The position numbers were made by a program, and so were the translations under genes. 64,000 bases of DNA from Methanoplanus limicola DSM 2279. Lineage in GTDB: Archaea > Halobacteriota > Methanomicrobia > Methanomicrobiales > Methanomicrobiaceae. The stretch is taken from assembly GCF_000243255.1 (NCBI RefSeq), contig NZ_CM001436.1, positions 1,638,957 through 1,702,956 of the forward strand. The letters run 5' to 3'. The notes beneath the pieces were generated by a model. That model made no database searches. It was not told where the DNA came from and worked only from the letters and a program-made list of their open reading frames with translations. Shown piece by piece: positions 27,434 to 37,200 of the stretch. How positions within the stretch are numbered: position 1 is the stretch's first letter; each line of letters begins with the position of its first letter.

Positions 27434-28456
27434 TTATGTCTCCTCTTCAGTAAACAGTATCGCGTTTGTGAAAAGCATGTAATCTCCCTGATCACGGACT
27501 TTTACAAAATTCCCGCTCTCCTTTAACCACGGCGTCACATCACGGGTGTCAATGCCTATCTGCTGTATTTCATCTGAATCAAATGCATCAGTCCAGGTTT
27601 TTCCGTTGTATCCCGGAAAGAGCATGAGTAAAATTGATTCAAAGAAACCGGGCATCTTATTTTCATCTTTCCTGTTGAAATAAACAGCATTTTTTTCAGG
27701 AGTGTCAGTTCTGGTATATCCGCCGGAAGGTGCAATAAGATGCATCTTTGCAGAATTTACCCTGCTTTTCTCAATGTTTCCCTCAAAGAATGCAGTTCCG
27801 GTTGCCATCTCCGGAGTAATCCCATATGTTGCAGAGAGCATATCGCACCCTTCATTTATCCATATAGTCCCGGTTTTCCCGGAAGGATCTTCATATACAG
27901 CCAGGATGCCAATTCCCTGTATTACAAATGTACTCTCATTATCGCCGGTGTTTTCTGCTGTCAGGATAAATTTATTTATACCTGGAGTAATGTCTCCTGT
28001 TTCAAAGGCATAAACACCTGAGAAGAAATCATTTGAGCTGACAAATCCTTTGCTGTCTGTATATTCAGATACTTTGTTCAGTTCTGCTGCGATATCTCCG
28101 GAATTATCAGTGCTGATATCTCCCGTTATTTCATCTGTTCTTGATAGTGAGATGTCCGGATAAACTGCTGACTGTCCGTTTTTGCTCCATCCCCAGTACA
28201 CATATGCCCTGCTGAATTTCACTTCGGAATTTTCCGGAAGTGCTGTATCAAATGATACAGAGTAACTGTCATCCGGGTTCAACTGTCCGCTGTAAGTGCT
28301 GTTTCCGGTTGAGAAGATATAACCTCCGTTGATCTTTTCATTATATACGGTAGTTATAGGATTGTCACCGGCATATGTTGCTGATGATGCAGCTGCAAAA
28401 GAGATTAGAATTAAAATTACTGCCTCATATTTAATCAAATTCAAAATATCCCTCAA
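27434..28456 (-). CDS. Secreted DUF3344-type protein
   Basis: A 340-residue exported protein: signal segment at about 10-29 (ends SSATYA) followed by a single DUF3344-like module (INGGYIFSTGNSTYSG, FSRAYVYWGWSKNG, IWINEGCDMLSA, FVIQGIGILAVYEDPSG). The pattern matches the second DUF3344 modules of the two giant proteins nearby. No C-terminal anchor is visible. The first 26 bases overlap the 3' end of the 613-residue gene upstream, implying coupled translation. With the MacB-type ABC pair directly downstream it may be the accessory or MacA-like extracellular partner, or the exported substrate. The sequence does not decide which. Confidence 0.8.
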   Translation of the reverse strand: MRDILNLIKYEAVILILISFAAASSATYAGDNPITTVYNEKINGGYIFSTGNSTYSGQLNPDDSYSVSFDTALPENSEVKFSRAYVYWGWSKNGQSAVYPDISLSRTDEITGDISTDNSGDIAAELNKVSEYTDSKGFVSSNDFFSGVYAFETGDITPGINKFILTAENTGDNESTFVIQGIGILAVYEDPSGKTGTIWINEGCDMLSATYGITPEMATGTAFFEGNIEKSRVNSAKMHLIAPSGGYTRTDTPEKNAVYFNRKDENKMPGFFESILLMLFPGYNGKTWTDAFDSDEIQQIGIDTRDVTPWLKESGNFVKVRDQGDYMLFTNAILFTEEET

Positions 28457-30272
28457 AGATGTTATTTGAAGTGTCAGATTCTTTCATGGAACTGTCTTCA
28501 TTAATTATTGCCTTAAGTTTATGATTTCCCGGAACAGTAAATACGAAGAGATCTACTTTCGTGCTCTCACCCGGCTGAATCGGTTCTGAAACTATCTTAA
28601 ATGCAGCTTTTTCATCGTCCATATACAGGGTTATGGTATATTCATCAACACTGCTTCCTCCACTGTTGGTAATCTCTATAGGAAGTGTATATTCAGAATA
28701 TGTCTGACTTTCAGCTGAAACAGGCAGTGCTATTGCAGCAAATGATATAACAACCAGTAATGCCATAATCAGTGCTGTTTTTTTCCGGCCATTATTCCGG
28801 AGCATAAAAAATCCAATAAGTCCGCCTATCAGAGGCAGAGGCGATAATGGAGTTTTCTCGGTTTCTTCATTATCTTCACCTTTTTTGTATGGCTTCTGTA
28901 TTTTTACAGAAAGGTCCGGAAGTGTGCCAATGGTAATCTGTTTTTCAGAGATATGGTTTTTAGAATTATCTCCGGCTAATACATCAGTACCTCTAATCTC
29001 AGCCGTCAGTTTATGATCACCTTTTTTTGCATTCCATCCGGTTTGTGCATTAAATATGCCTGTCTTTTCAGGAGTTATGGTTTCACTGCCTATTTCAACT
29101 CCATTTATACTGAATATAACAGTGACAGGTTCTGCTGAATAAAATCCATAATTTCGTATTTCTGCTTTGATTACTGCATCTTCTCCATCGTAGGCATTCT
29201 CTGTAGTAACAGAATCTATTCTATAATCCGGAAATTTTGGTGATAAATCGTCTTTTGTTTTTATAGCCAGGATGGCGCTGCATGCATGGATATAGTCTTC
29301 TCCTTCAGGTATTGTACCTGATGTATCCATCTTACCATCACCATCTGAGTCTCTTCCCCTCTCAAAAATAACGGTATTATCTCCACTGATAAGTCCGGTT
29401 ACATCGAATATTTCAGCATCGACATATCTGCTTTCAGTTCCGGTACCACCATTGGCATCCATTGATATTTCATTTCCTATGTCTCTAGCACCTGCCGGAT
29501 AAGCATCTGCATTATTTGGTTCAATGCCAAGATCCTGCCCGTTAAAAATTATATAATCCGGTTGCCCTTTATTTGTTGCAAGCATAACCGCAGTAAGTTC
29601 TGCCGATTCAAGACCATTCAGATTTGCTCCATCAAATACATATTCTGTGAAATCATGTCTTGTGGGATTAGTTCCGGACCATCCTTCTCCATGAAGGTTT
29701 TCATTCCCTTCGGCAATCCAGTACTGGGTGATATAACCGCTGTTATCCTCAACTGCCGCAACCACAAATACACAGTACAGTCTGCCATCAAGTTTATTTC
29801 CCTCTTCACCACGGCTTGTATTAATATATATGTGATTTTCTCCGGGATGGAGCGATTCTGAAATGTCATCTGCAATCCAGTAAACTCCATGGCCGGAAAC
29901 ATAGATATTTCCGGTTTTATCGCGTTCACCAAAGAGTCTGTATGTTATCTTTTCGAGATTATTGACATTAATCTCTGCGCTGCCGGTATATTTTTCAGTC
30001 CCACCCCATACTCCTACATAAATTCTGGCCATTTCCGGATTGGACGGGAGGTTAAAAGACAATTCTGCCGGAGGTTCTCTCACTCCATAATCTCCGAACG
30101 TAAGAATTTCACCGCTGACTTTGCCCTGAGCTGATATCTCCAGCGGTATGCCTTCAAATTCAAATACCGCAGCCACAGGGACAGTAAATAATAACAGGCA
30201 CAAACATAATAATATTGTTGTTGTTATGGCAAAGTTAGCAACTATCTTTTTTTCCCTCATATTAAGTATCAT
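28431..30272 (-). CDS. DUF3344/CARDB surface protein fused to a second secreted CARDB-like domain
   Basis: 613 residues (an ATG four codons later at 30260 is also possible). A signal helix lies at about 15-36 and a DUF3344 module at about 40-340 (VYWIADDISESLHPGENH, YITQYWIAEGNENLHGEG). A CARDB-like domain follows at about 350-445, then a Pro/Glu-rich stalk. Next is a hydrophobic anchor (PLPLIGGLIGFFML), a basic break (RNNGRKK), a second hydrophobic helix that looks exactly like a signal peptide (ALIMALLVVISFAAIALPVSA) and a second CARDB-like domain (525-613). The anchor-then-signal arrangement suggests that two neighbouring surface-protein genes fused. The topology would be outside, two membrane passes, outside. 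First gene of the DUF3344-ABC-PEGA operon. Confidence 0.8.
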   Translation of the reverse strand: MILNMREKKIVANFAITTTILLCLCLLLFTVPVAAVFEFEGIPLEISAQGKVSGEILTFGDYGVREPPAELSFNLPSNPEMARIYVGVWGGTEKYTGSAEINVNNLEKITYRLFGERDKTGNIYVSGHGVYWIADDISESLHPGENHIYINTSRGEEGNKLDGRLYCVFVVAAVEDNSGYITQYWIAEGNENLHGEGWSGTNPTRHDFTEYVFDGANLNGLESAELTAVMLATNKGQPDYIIFNGQDLGIEPNNADAYPAGARDIGNEISMDANGGTGTESRYVDAEIFDVTGLISGDNTVIFERGRDSDGDGKMDTSGTIPEGEDYIHACSAILAIKTKDDLSPKFPDYRIDSVTTENAYDGEDAVIKAEIRNYGFYSAEPVTVIFSINGVEIGSETITPEKTGIFNAQTGWNAKKGDHKLTAEIRGTDVLAGDNSKNHISEKQITIGTLPDLSVKIQKPYKKGEDNEETEKTPLSPLPLIGGLIGFFMLRNNGRKKTALIMALLVVISFAAIALPVSAESQTYSEYTLPIEITNSGGSSVDEYTITLYMDDEKAAFKIVSEPIQPGESTKVDLFVFTVPGNHKLKAIINEDSSMKESDTSNNIFEGYFEFD

Positions 30273-30563
30273 TATTGTAAGTTTTATGGTATTAATTTAT
30301 ACGGTTTAAGCTACATTTATCAGTTATAATCTAATCAGATGATACAATCTGAAATTTACATTCTTCTGTTTAAATCATGTTATTCATATACGAAGAGATT
30401 TCCAGAAAATATAAATATTCTATGGTTTTTTGTTTTTTGCAATATGAATTATCCATAATATAATTAATGATAACACTTGATTTTAAAAAAATCTATTTAT
30501 GTTTAATCTGTAACACTTTTAAAAAATTTATTAATAGTTAAAATCATATCAGATATTGTCATA
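30273..30563. other. Divergent promoter region between the DUF3344 operon and the importer/chelatase cluster
   Basis: A 291-base AT-rich region separates oppositely transcribed genes. It must hold the promoters of both the minus-strand DUF3344-ABC-PEGA operon and the plus-strand cluster that begins at 30564. AT-rich TATA-like stretches are abundant (for example TTTATTAATAGTTAAAAT near 30525-30543 for the plus strand), so no single element can be chosen. No clear palindrome, riboswitch or RNA gene was recognised. Confidence 0.4.
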
Positions 30564-31100
30564 ATGAGATTCAGATATTTTGAACTTTTAATACTGCTGA
30601 CTTTCTGTATTGCAGGAGTTTCGGCAGGTACTGGGGCTGATGATATTAAATATTCAATATATCCCGTTTCCGGTGGGGAAGATGAATATGAAATTACAGT
30701 TACAGGTTCCAATGATTTTTTGTCTGCTCTTGCAGTCTGTTTTCCCGGAAATTTTGAACTTATCAGGTCCGGTATGCCGGATGATATGTACCGAATTACA
30801 GGAAATAGTCTGTTAATCACTCTTCCCGGAGACGAAATATTCTCTTTTAATGTAAAATGTCCTGATATTTGTGATAATCCGGTTACAGTTATAGTGGAAG
30901 ATATTGAAAATTCCAGAGCATTTACTGCAATTTATGATAAATCAGGAAATTGTATGTCAGGTGATAATTCTAATTTTGTAAATGATATTAATTCTGACAA
31001 ACCAGCAGAGGCAGAAAAGAGTCCTCTGAATATTTCGCTCTTATCATTTCTGATCATTCCGGGTTTAATTGCATTTATTGTAAGAAGAGGTGGTAAATAA
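30564..31100 (+). CDS. Small secreted protein with C-terminal membrane anchor, unknown function
   Basis: A 178-residue protein I do not recognise. A signal segment lies at residues 5-21 (ELLILLTFCIAGVSAG). A short beta-rich ectodomain at about 25-130 has two cysteine pairs worth noting (Cys in LAVCFPGNF and CPDICDNP). An Asn/Asp-rich stalk, an anchor helix (about 153-173) and a basic end RRGGK complete it. Its stop overlaps the ATG of the binding-protein gene by one base (TAATG), so it is the first gene of the importer operon. It may help capture the substrate at the cell surface, but there is no homology evidence. Confidence 0.65.
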   Translation: MRFRYFELLILLTFCIAGVSAGTGADDIKYSIYPVSGGEDEYEITVTGSNDFLSALAVCFPGNFELIRSGMPDDMYRITGNSLLITLPGDEIFSFNVKCPDICDNPVTVIVEDIENSRAFTAIYDKSGNCMSGDNSNFVNDINSDKPAEAEKSPLNISLLSFLIIPGLIAFIVRRGGK

Positions 31101-32338
31101 TGAACTGTATCCGGGCAATATTAATAACTGCATTTATTACACTGATTATGTCATGCTCTGTCCACGGAGTTATGGCTGTAGCATCTGTTCTTCCGGAAGA
31201 TACGGACAATAACGGAGTAATAAGCGAAAATGAGATAAGCAGGGCCATATTAAATTACCTGTCAGATAAATATTCTGTAAATAACGGAACCGGTTCTCCT
31301 GATTATTCACTTGCAGATGGGGTATATATCTATAATCACTGGGACGGGATGCCAAAGACAGTCGCAGATACATCCGGGCAGGAAATTACCCTGTACAAGC
31401 CGATAAGAAAGGCTGTTATAATGAATTCTGAAATTCTTGAGACCCTCCGGTCACTTGATTATGATGATGAAAAGATAGCGGGAGTCGGGAAGTATATTCT
31501 TGAAGATGATATCTTTTTCCCAGAATATGCAGATCTTCCAAATGTCGGGAGCGTATGGTCTTCCGATACTGAGAAAATAATATCTTTGGAACCTGACTCG
31601 GTATTTATATATGCAGATTTTATGAAGGATAAATCTGATGAAATTCAGGAGAATATACAATCCCTTAACCCTGATATACGGGTTTTCCGTTTTGATTTAT
31701 TCAATCCGGAAAATTATGCAGATGAGGTCAGGTTATTATCTGTCATTGCTGACCGTGAGGAGGAAGGCGAAGAATTTGCAGAATTTTATGAAAAACAGAT
31801 GAACACAGTACAGGATATTGCAGATTTAATTCCTGAAGATGAGAAAGTCAGGGTTTATTTTGAAAGCTGGGATGATTATAAAAGCTGTGCCGAAGGGTCC
31901 GGTTATGATGAAAAGATAACAATTGCCGGTGGTAAAAATATTTTCAGTAATGCGACACCTGAATATCCGGTGGTTAACCCTGAGTCCATATTATTTGGCA
32001 GTCCGGAAATAATAGTAAAACTTACAGGCTCAGGAAAGCTTGCTTTTGGAGGTTATGCTGATGATGACAATTCTAAAACCCTTCAGGTGTATAATGATCT
32101 TAAAAGCAGAACCGGATGGAGCACACTTCCGGCAGTAAAGGATAACCGCTTTCATATAATCAATAATGACATATTTGGGGGGCCTGAGCATTTTATCGGT
32201 ATTCTTTATCTTGCAAAATGGTTCTACCCGGAGAAATTCTCAGATATAGATCCGCAGGAGATTCACCAGAAATATCTTTCTGATTTTCAGGGCCTTGACT
32301 ATGACTTAAATGAGCACGGGGTTTTTGTCTCTCCTTAA
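31100..32338 (+). CDS. BtuF/FecB-type ABC substrate-binding protein with N-terminal dockerin-like EF-hand
   Basis: 412 residues. A signal segment lies at about 5-27. An EF-hand/dockerin-type calcium loop is at residues 34-45 (DTDNNGVISENE), followed by a helix. The periplasmic-binding-protein fold at about 83-405 is class III, as in cobalamin, heme and siderophore binding proteins (YKPIRKAVIMNSEILETLRSL, PNVGSVWSSDTEKIISLEPDSVFIY). No lipobox cysteine or C-terminal helix is seen, so cell-surface retention is unclear; the dockerin-like loop may tether it to a cohesin. It is followed by a BtuC-type permease and BtuD-type ATPase, forming a complete importer, and then by cobN. The ligand is probably a metal chelate or corrinoid, not determined. 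Confidence 0.85.
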   Translation: MNCIRAILITAFITLIMSCSVHGVMAVASVLPEDTDNNGVISENEISRAILNYLSDKYSVNNGTGSPDYSLADGVYIYNHWDGMPKTVADTSGQEITLYKPIRKAVIMNSEILETLRSLDYDDEKIAGVGKYILEDDIFFPEYADLPNVGSVWSSDTEKIISLEPDSVFIYADFMKDKSDEIQENIQSLNPDIRVFRFDLFNPENYADEVRLLSVIADREEEGEEFAEFYEKQMNTVQDIADLIPEDEKVRVYFESWDDYKSCAEGSGYDEKITIAGGKNIFSNATPEYPVVNPESILFGSPEIIVKLTGSGKLAFGGYADDDNSKTLQVYNDLKSRTGWSTLPAVKDNRFHIINNDIFGGPEHFIGILYLAKWFYPEKFSDIDPQEIHQKYLSDFQGLDYDLNEHGVFVSP

Positions 32339-32359
32339 AATATCGGCAAATCTGTTATC

Positions 32360-33451
32360 ATGACGACCAATGAAGACCAATTCAACCAGAAATGCCGGGA
32401 GTTAAAAGCAAAAAAGAAGATATTTTTTTTAGTTGCTATTGCTCTGATAATATTCCTTGCCGGATATGGCATAACTATAGGCTCAGGTGATCTCTCAATT
32501 ATTGATTCATACAGGGCATTTTTAAACGGTCTTTCTGAAAGATTATCCTCTTTGATTTCCGGAACTGTTACGGGACAGCAGGGTACAGCAGAGATAGTGG
32601 TGTGGGATATCAGGCTTCATCGAATCCTTTTTGCAATAGCTGCCGGGTTTGGCCTTGCAATTGCCGGAACTGTTATGCAGGGAATACTGAGAAACCCGCT
32701 TGCAAGCCCTTTTACGCTTGGTATAGCATCTGCTGCATCATGTGGTGCTTCTGTTGCCATTGTTCTTTTTGGTAGTATTGCATTCCTGTCAGGCAGCATG
32801 TTTGTTGTAATTCTTGCCTTTCTCTTCTCAATGCTCGCATCATTTGGAATTTATGCAATGGCAAGGCAGAAAGGGCTTGATTCATCTTCAATGATACTTG
32901 CCGGAATTGCCATTATGTATCTCTTTTCTGCTGTAACTTCACTTCTTCAGTATTTTGGAACATCTGATCAGGCTGCGGCTGTTGTTTACTGGATGTTTGG
33001 GTCGCTTGACCAGACGACATGGATGAAATTAGGCATTGTCTCGGTTGTTCTTCTGATCCTTACACCGTATGTTATCTATAGAGCATGGGACCTGAATGCC
33101 CTTGCGGAAGGTGATGAAATTGCAAAGAGCATTGGTGTTCCTGTTGAGAGGTCAATGACTGTATTTATGTTCATTGCATCAGTAATTACAGCTGTAATTA
33201 TTGCTTTTACCGGAACAATCGGCTTTATAGGACTTGTTGCACCGCATATTACCAGAATGATCACCGGAAGTGATCACAGGGTACTTATCCCTGCTTCAGG
33301 ACTTGTAGGATCAGTAATTCTCCTGGGTGCCGACAATTTAAGCAGGATAATTATATATCCTTCTGTAATTCCGGTTGGGATAATGACAGCATTTCTCGGT
33401 GTCCCGTTCTTCCTTTATCTCTTTCTTAGAAGGAGTGATTCCGGATGGTAG
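32360..33451 (+). CDS. BtuC/FecD-type ABC transporter permease (importer 1)
   Basis: A 363-residue FecCD-family permease with about nine to ten hydrophobic helices. Family motifs are WDIRLHRILFAIAAGFGLAIAGTVMQGILRNPLASPFTLGI (about 75-115) and the C-terminal GTIGFIGLVAPHITRMITGSDHRVLIP, with the coupling-helix region just before it. It imports metal chelates, heme or corrinoids together with the binding protein and ATPase on either side. It lies 21 nt after the binding-protein gene and overlaps the ATPase gene by 7 nt. The second copy at 40351 is a paralogue, so the cluster carries two separate type II importers. Confidence 0.9.
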   Translation: MTTNEDQFNQKCRELKAKKKIFFLVAIALIIFLAGYGITIGSGDLSIIDSYRAFLNGLSERLSSLISGTVTGQQGTAEIVVWDIRLHRILFAIAAGFGLAIAGTVMQGILRNPLASPFTLGIASAASCGASVAIVLFGSIAFLSGSMFVVILAFLFSMLASFGIYAMARQKGLDSSSMILAGIAIMYLFSAVTSLLQYFGTSDQAAAVVYWMFGSLDQTTWMKLGIVSVVLLILTPYVIYRAWDLNALAEGDEIAKSIGVPVERSMTVFMFIASVITAVIIAFTGTIGFIGLVAPHITRMITGSDHRVLIPASGLVGSVILLGADNLSRIIIYPSVIPVGIMTAFLGVPFFLYLFLRRSDSGW

Positions 33452-34218
33452 CACTAGCTGTAAGAGATCTGTCCTTCTCATACCGGGAAAAACCTGTATT
33501 TTCCGGAATATCTTTTGAAGCGGAAAAAGGAGAGGTTTTAGGTCTTGTAGGGCCCAATGGTTCGGGTAAAACCACTCTGATTAAGTGCATTGACGGGATA
33601 TTAAAACCTGAGGGTGAGATCAGCATTTTTGGCTCTCCCATATCATCCATGGACAGAACAGATATTGCAAGACAGATTGCATATGTCCCGCAGTCACTCC
33701 CCGACGGTCTTTCATCAAGAGTTTTTGAGACCATTCTTATGGGCAGAAAGCCTCATCTGAACTGGAATATAAGTCCGGAAGATTCTGAGAAAGTTTACAG
33801 AGGGATGAAACTGCTGGGAGTTGAGGATTATGCATTCAGAAAAGTTAAGGAACTCTCCGGCGGTGAACGGCAGAGGGTTATGATTGCAAGGTCGATTGTG
33901 CAGGAGACACCTGTAATTCTGATGGATGAACCTACGAGCAATCTTGATATCCGGCACCAGATGGAAGTTATGGATACTGTAAGCAGGCTGGCAGATGAAA
34001 AGGGCCTGACCGTCATTGTCTCGGTGCATGATTTAAATCTTGCTGCACGCTACTGTGACAAAATAGTCATGCTCTCCGAAGGGTCAATGAAATGTTTCGG
34101 AACACCTGCTGATCTTTTAAAGGATGATATTATCAGAGATGTGTACGGAATTGAGGTTAAAATAAATATGGAATTTGACAGGCCGTATATTATTCCTGTA
34201 AAGCCTGTTTTAAAATAA
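33445..34218 (+). CDS. BtuD/FecE-type ABC transporter ATPase (importer 1)
   Basis: 257 residues. Walker A GPNGSGKT at 36-43, Q-loop VPQSL, signature LSGGERQR near 138-145 and Walker B VILMDEPTSNLD about 156-167. The overall sequence is that of type II importer ATPases (FecE/BtuD/HmuV). AAGGAG lies a few bases before the ATG inside the permease gene, and the 7-nt overlap implies coupling. After the ABC domain only a short regulatory tail is present, unlike the ATPase of importer 2, which carries an additional domain of about 140 residues. The cobN-like gene follows 18 nt downstream. Confidence 0.9.
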   Translation: MVALAVRDLSFSYREKPVFSGISFEAEKGEVLGLVGPNGSGKTTLIKCIDGILKPEGEISIFGSPISSMDRTDIARQIAYVPQSLPDGLSSRVFETILMGRKPHLNWNISPEDSEKVYRGMKLLGVEDYAFRKVKELSGGERQRVMIARSIVQETPVILMDEPTSNLDIRHQMEVMDTVSRLADEKGLTVIVSVHDLNLAARYCDKIVMLSEGSMKCFGTPADLLKDDIIRDVYGIEVKINMEFDRPYIIPVKPVLK

Positions 34219-34236
34219 TATCCGGATAATTCAGAC

Positions 34237-37200
34237 ATGGTTAATATTACATTAATTTCATGGGGGAGTGAGATATCACTCCTGAAGAAGGCTGCTGAGA
34301 GAATAGACTTTAATCTGACTTCATGGAATGTTTATGAATTAAAGGCGGATGATAGTAAGGTTAGAGCGTGTATTGAATCATTTGCTGATTCTGATCTTGT
34401 TCTCATCCACCCCTCTCATGATTCTTACTGGGATGATATTATTGAAGGATTTCCAAAAGATCTTCCCGTGATCTCCTATGGTTTTTCTGACCTTTTCTGG
34501 TCGGCGTCTACAGTTCCCCTTTCTGTTGTATCTGCGGTGAGCACATATTTTCTCTACGGCGGGCTTGAGAATCTGTACAATATGCTTGCATTCTGTGCAG
34601 TAAAAGTTCTTGGGATGGATCTGCATTATGATGAACCCACAGTCACACGCTGGGAAGGCATATATCACCCCGACAGCCCTTTTATTTTTGACAGTTCTGA
34701 TGAATATTTTATGTACAGGGGAAAGGTGCATGAATATAATGTCGGAATTATTTTCCTGAGGTCCCAGTGGATCTGCGGAGATTTAAGAAGTGTGGATGCC
34801 CTAATCAGGGAGTTTGAAAAGTTCTCAAATGTTACTGCTGTCTTCTGCTTTAGCAGCAGTGATGATGATCTCGGTGCTCTTTCAGGAGAGGAATGTATAA
34901 AAAGGTATATGCCTGAAAAGCTTGACGCTTTAATTGATCTGAGATCTTTCATCCAGAGCCGGGATCGGGATGCTCTTATCAGATGCTATAAAGAGCTTAG
35001 TATTCCGGTATTTCATCCACTCACATTTTATCATGACACTGAGGAAGAATGGCACAGTTCCAGATCCGGCATGTCAGGTTCGGAGGCGGCATGGACAGTT
35101 GCCCTTCCTGAGTTTTCAGGGATGACAGAGATGATCCCTGTATCATTTGCCGAGAAAGATGCTGAATCCGGAGCTGAGACAAATCTTCGCCTCCCTTCAG
35201 AAGAGCGAATAGTCCGGTTTTCAAAACGCATTTTCAGGTGGATGAGGTTATCGAAAAAATCAAATGCAGAGAGAAAAATTGCAATTATTCTGCATAACAA
35301 ACCCTGTGCATCATCTGAAGGGACTGTTGGATCAGGTGCAAATCTTGATACCCTTGAGAGTGTATCCAATGTTCTCAGGGCACTGAAGAGGGAAGGCTAT
35401 AATGTAAGAGCGCCTGAATCAGGTGAAGATCTGATAAATGAAATTATGTCAAAGAAGGCAGTATCAGAATTCCGGTGGACATCAGTGGATGAGATCGTCA
35501 AAAAAGGTGGTGCTCTGGCCCTTATAGCTCCTGATGATTACATGCAGTTTTTTTCTGCCCTTCCTGAGAAAGTCCGGTCAGATATGATTAAAACCTGGGG
35601 CAATCCTCCGGGTGAGGAGATAGATGGTGTCCCGCCTGCAATGGTTTACAATGGAAAAATTGTTGTGAGCGGGTTGAATTTTGAAAATGCCATAGTGTGT
35701 GTTCAGCCCAAAAGAGGGTGTGCCGGTTCGCGTTGTGATGGGAAGGCCTGCAAATTACTCCATGACCCGGAGATTCCCCCGACCCACCAGTATCTTGCAA
35801 CTTACAATTACATTGGTGAAACCTTTGATGCAGATGTTATAATCCATGTCGGCACTCATGGAAATCTTGAGTTCCTTCCCGGAAAAAGCATAGGTCTTTC
35901 CGGTTCGTGCTATCCGGACATAGCAATCGGCAATATCCCGCATTTATATATCTACAATTCTGACAATCCTCCGGAAGGAACAACGGCAAAGAGGCGTGCC
36001 TGTGCAACAATTGTCAATCATATGCAGACTGTCATGGCAAACAGCGAATTATATGGCAGTTTAAAGGAGCTTGAAGATCAGATCTCCGAATATCGCCGGG
36101 CTGCTGTGACTGACAAGGCACGTGCACATGCCCTGACACATACTATAGAAGATCTCCTTGAAGAGACGGGAATCGGGTTATCCATCAATTTAAGAGGTCT
36201 GAAGTACATGGAAGCTTCCTTTGATGAGATCATTGAGGCTGCCCACAAGGTGGTATCTGAGACATATGAGACTAAAATTCCGGATGGCATGCATATATTT
36301 GGGCATCTTCCTGAAGGTGACAGAAGGACGGAGATGATTTACTCCATACTTGAATATGAAGGAGAACTGCTGGAGTTTATATATAAGGCAAAAGCGGAGA
36401 CTGGTGCTCCGGGAAATGATAATCCTGCTTCTGCCGTGGATCCTGAGATTAAAAAGGAATCTGAAGGGATTGCAAAATCTTTTATTTCATATACAATATC
36501 CAGGGAAATACCTGAAATAATTTCCAGAAATCTCTTTGGAGTTGCTCTTTCTCCGGGACTTGAACCTGAATTCAGGCTGCTTTATGAGAAAATAAATGAC
36601 ATAAATCAGAGAATTGAGAATACTGACGAGATTGGTTCGCTTCTGAACGGAATTTCCGGTGGTTTTATTGAGCCTGGTCCTTCAGGACTTGTCACAAGAG
36701 GAAATCCGGAAATTCTCCCGACAGGCAGGAATATGTACTCTCTTGATCCATACAGGGTTCCGACAAAGGCAGCCTGGAGAATAGGCAGCCGTCTTGCTGA
36801 AGAGGTCATTAACAGGTACATTAATGATAATGGGAAATATCCAGAAAATATTGCATTTTACTGGGTTTCAACTGATGTTATGTGGGGTGACGGTGAGGTA
36901 TTTTCACAGATTCTGAAACTTATAGGTGCTGAGCCGGTGTGGAAATCCGGCAAGGTAGTCTCTTTCAGGATCATTCCATATGATGAGTTGAACAGACCAA
37001 GAATTGATGTAACAATTAAGATCAGCGGAATAATGCGGGATAATTTCTACAACTGCATTGAATTTATGGATGATGCTGTAAAAGCAGTTTTAAACCTTGA
37101 TGAGCCGGATGAGATTAATTTCCTGAGAAAACATGGCAGGGAAAATCCCTCCACATCAAGGATATTCGGCAACCGCCCGGGGACCTATGGAAACGGAGTA

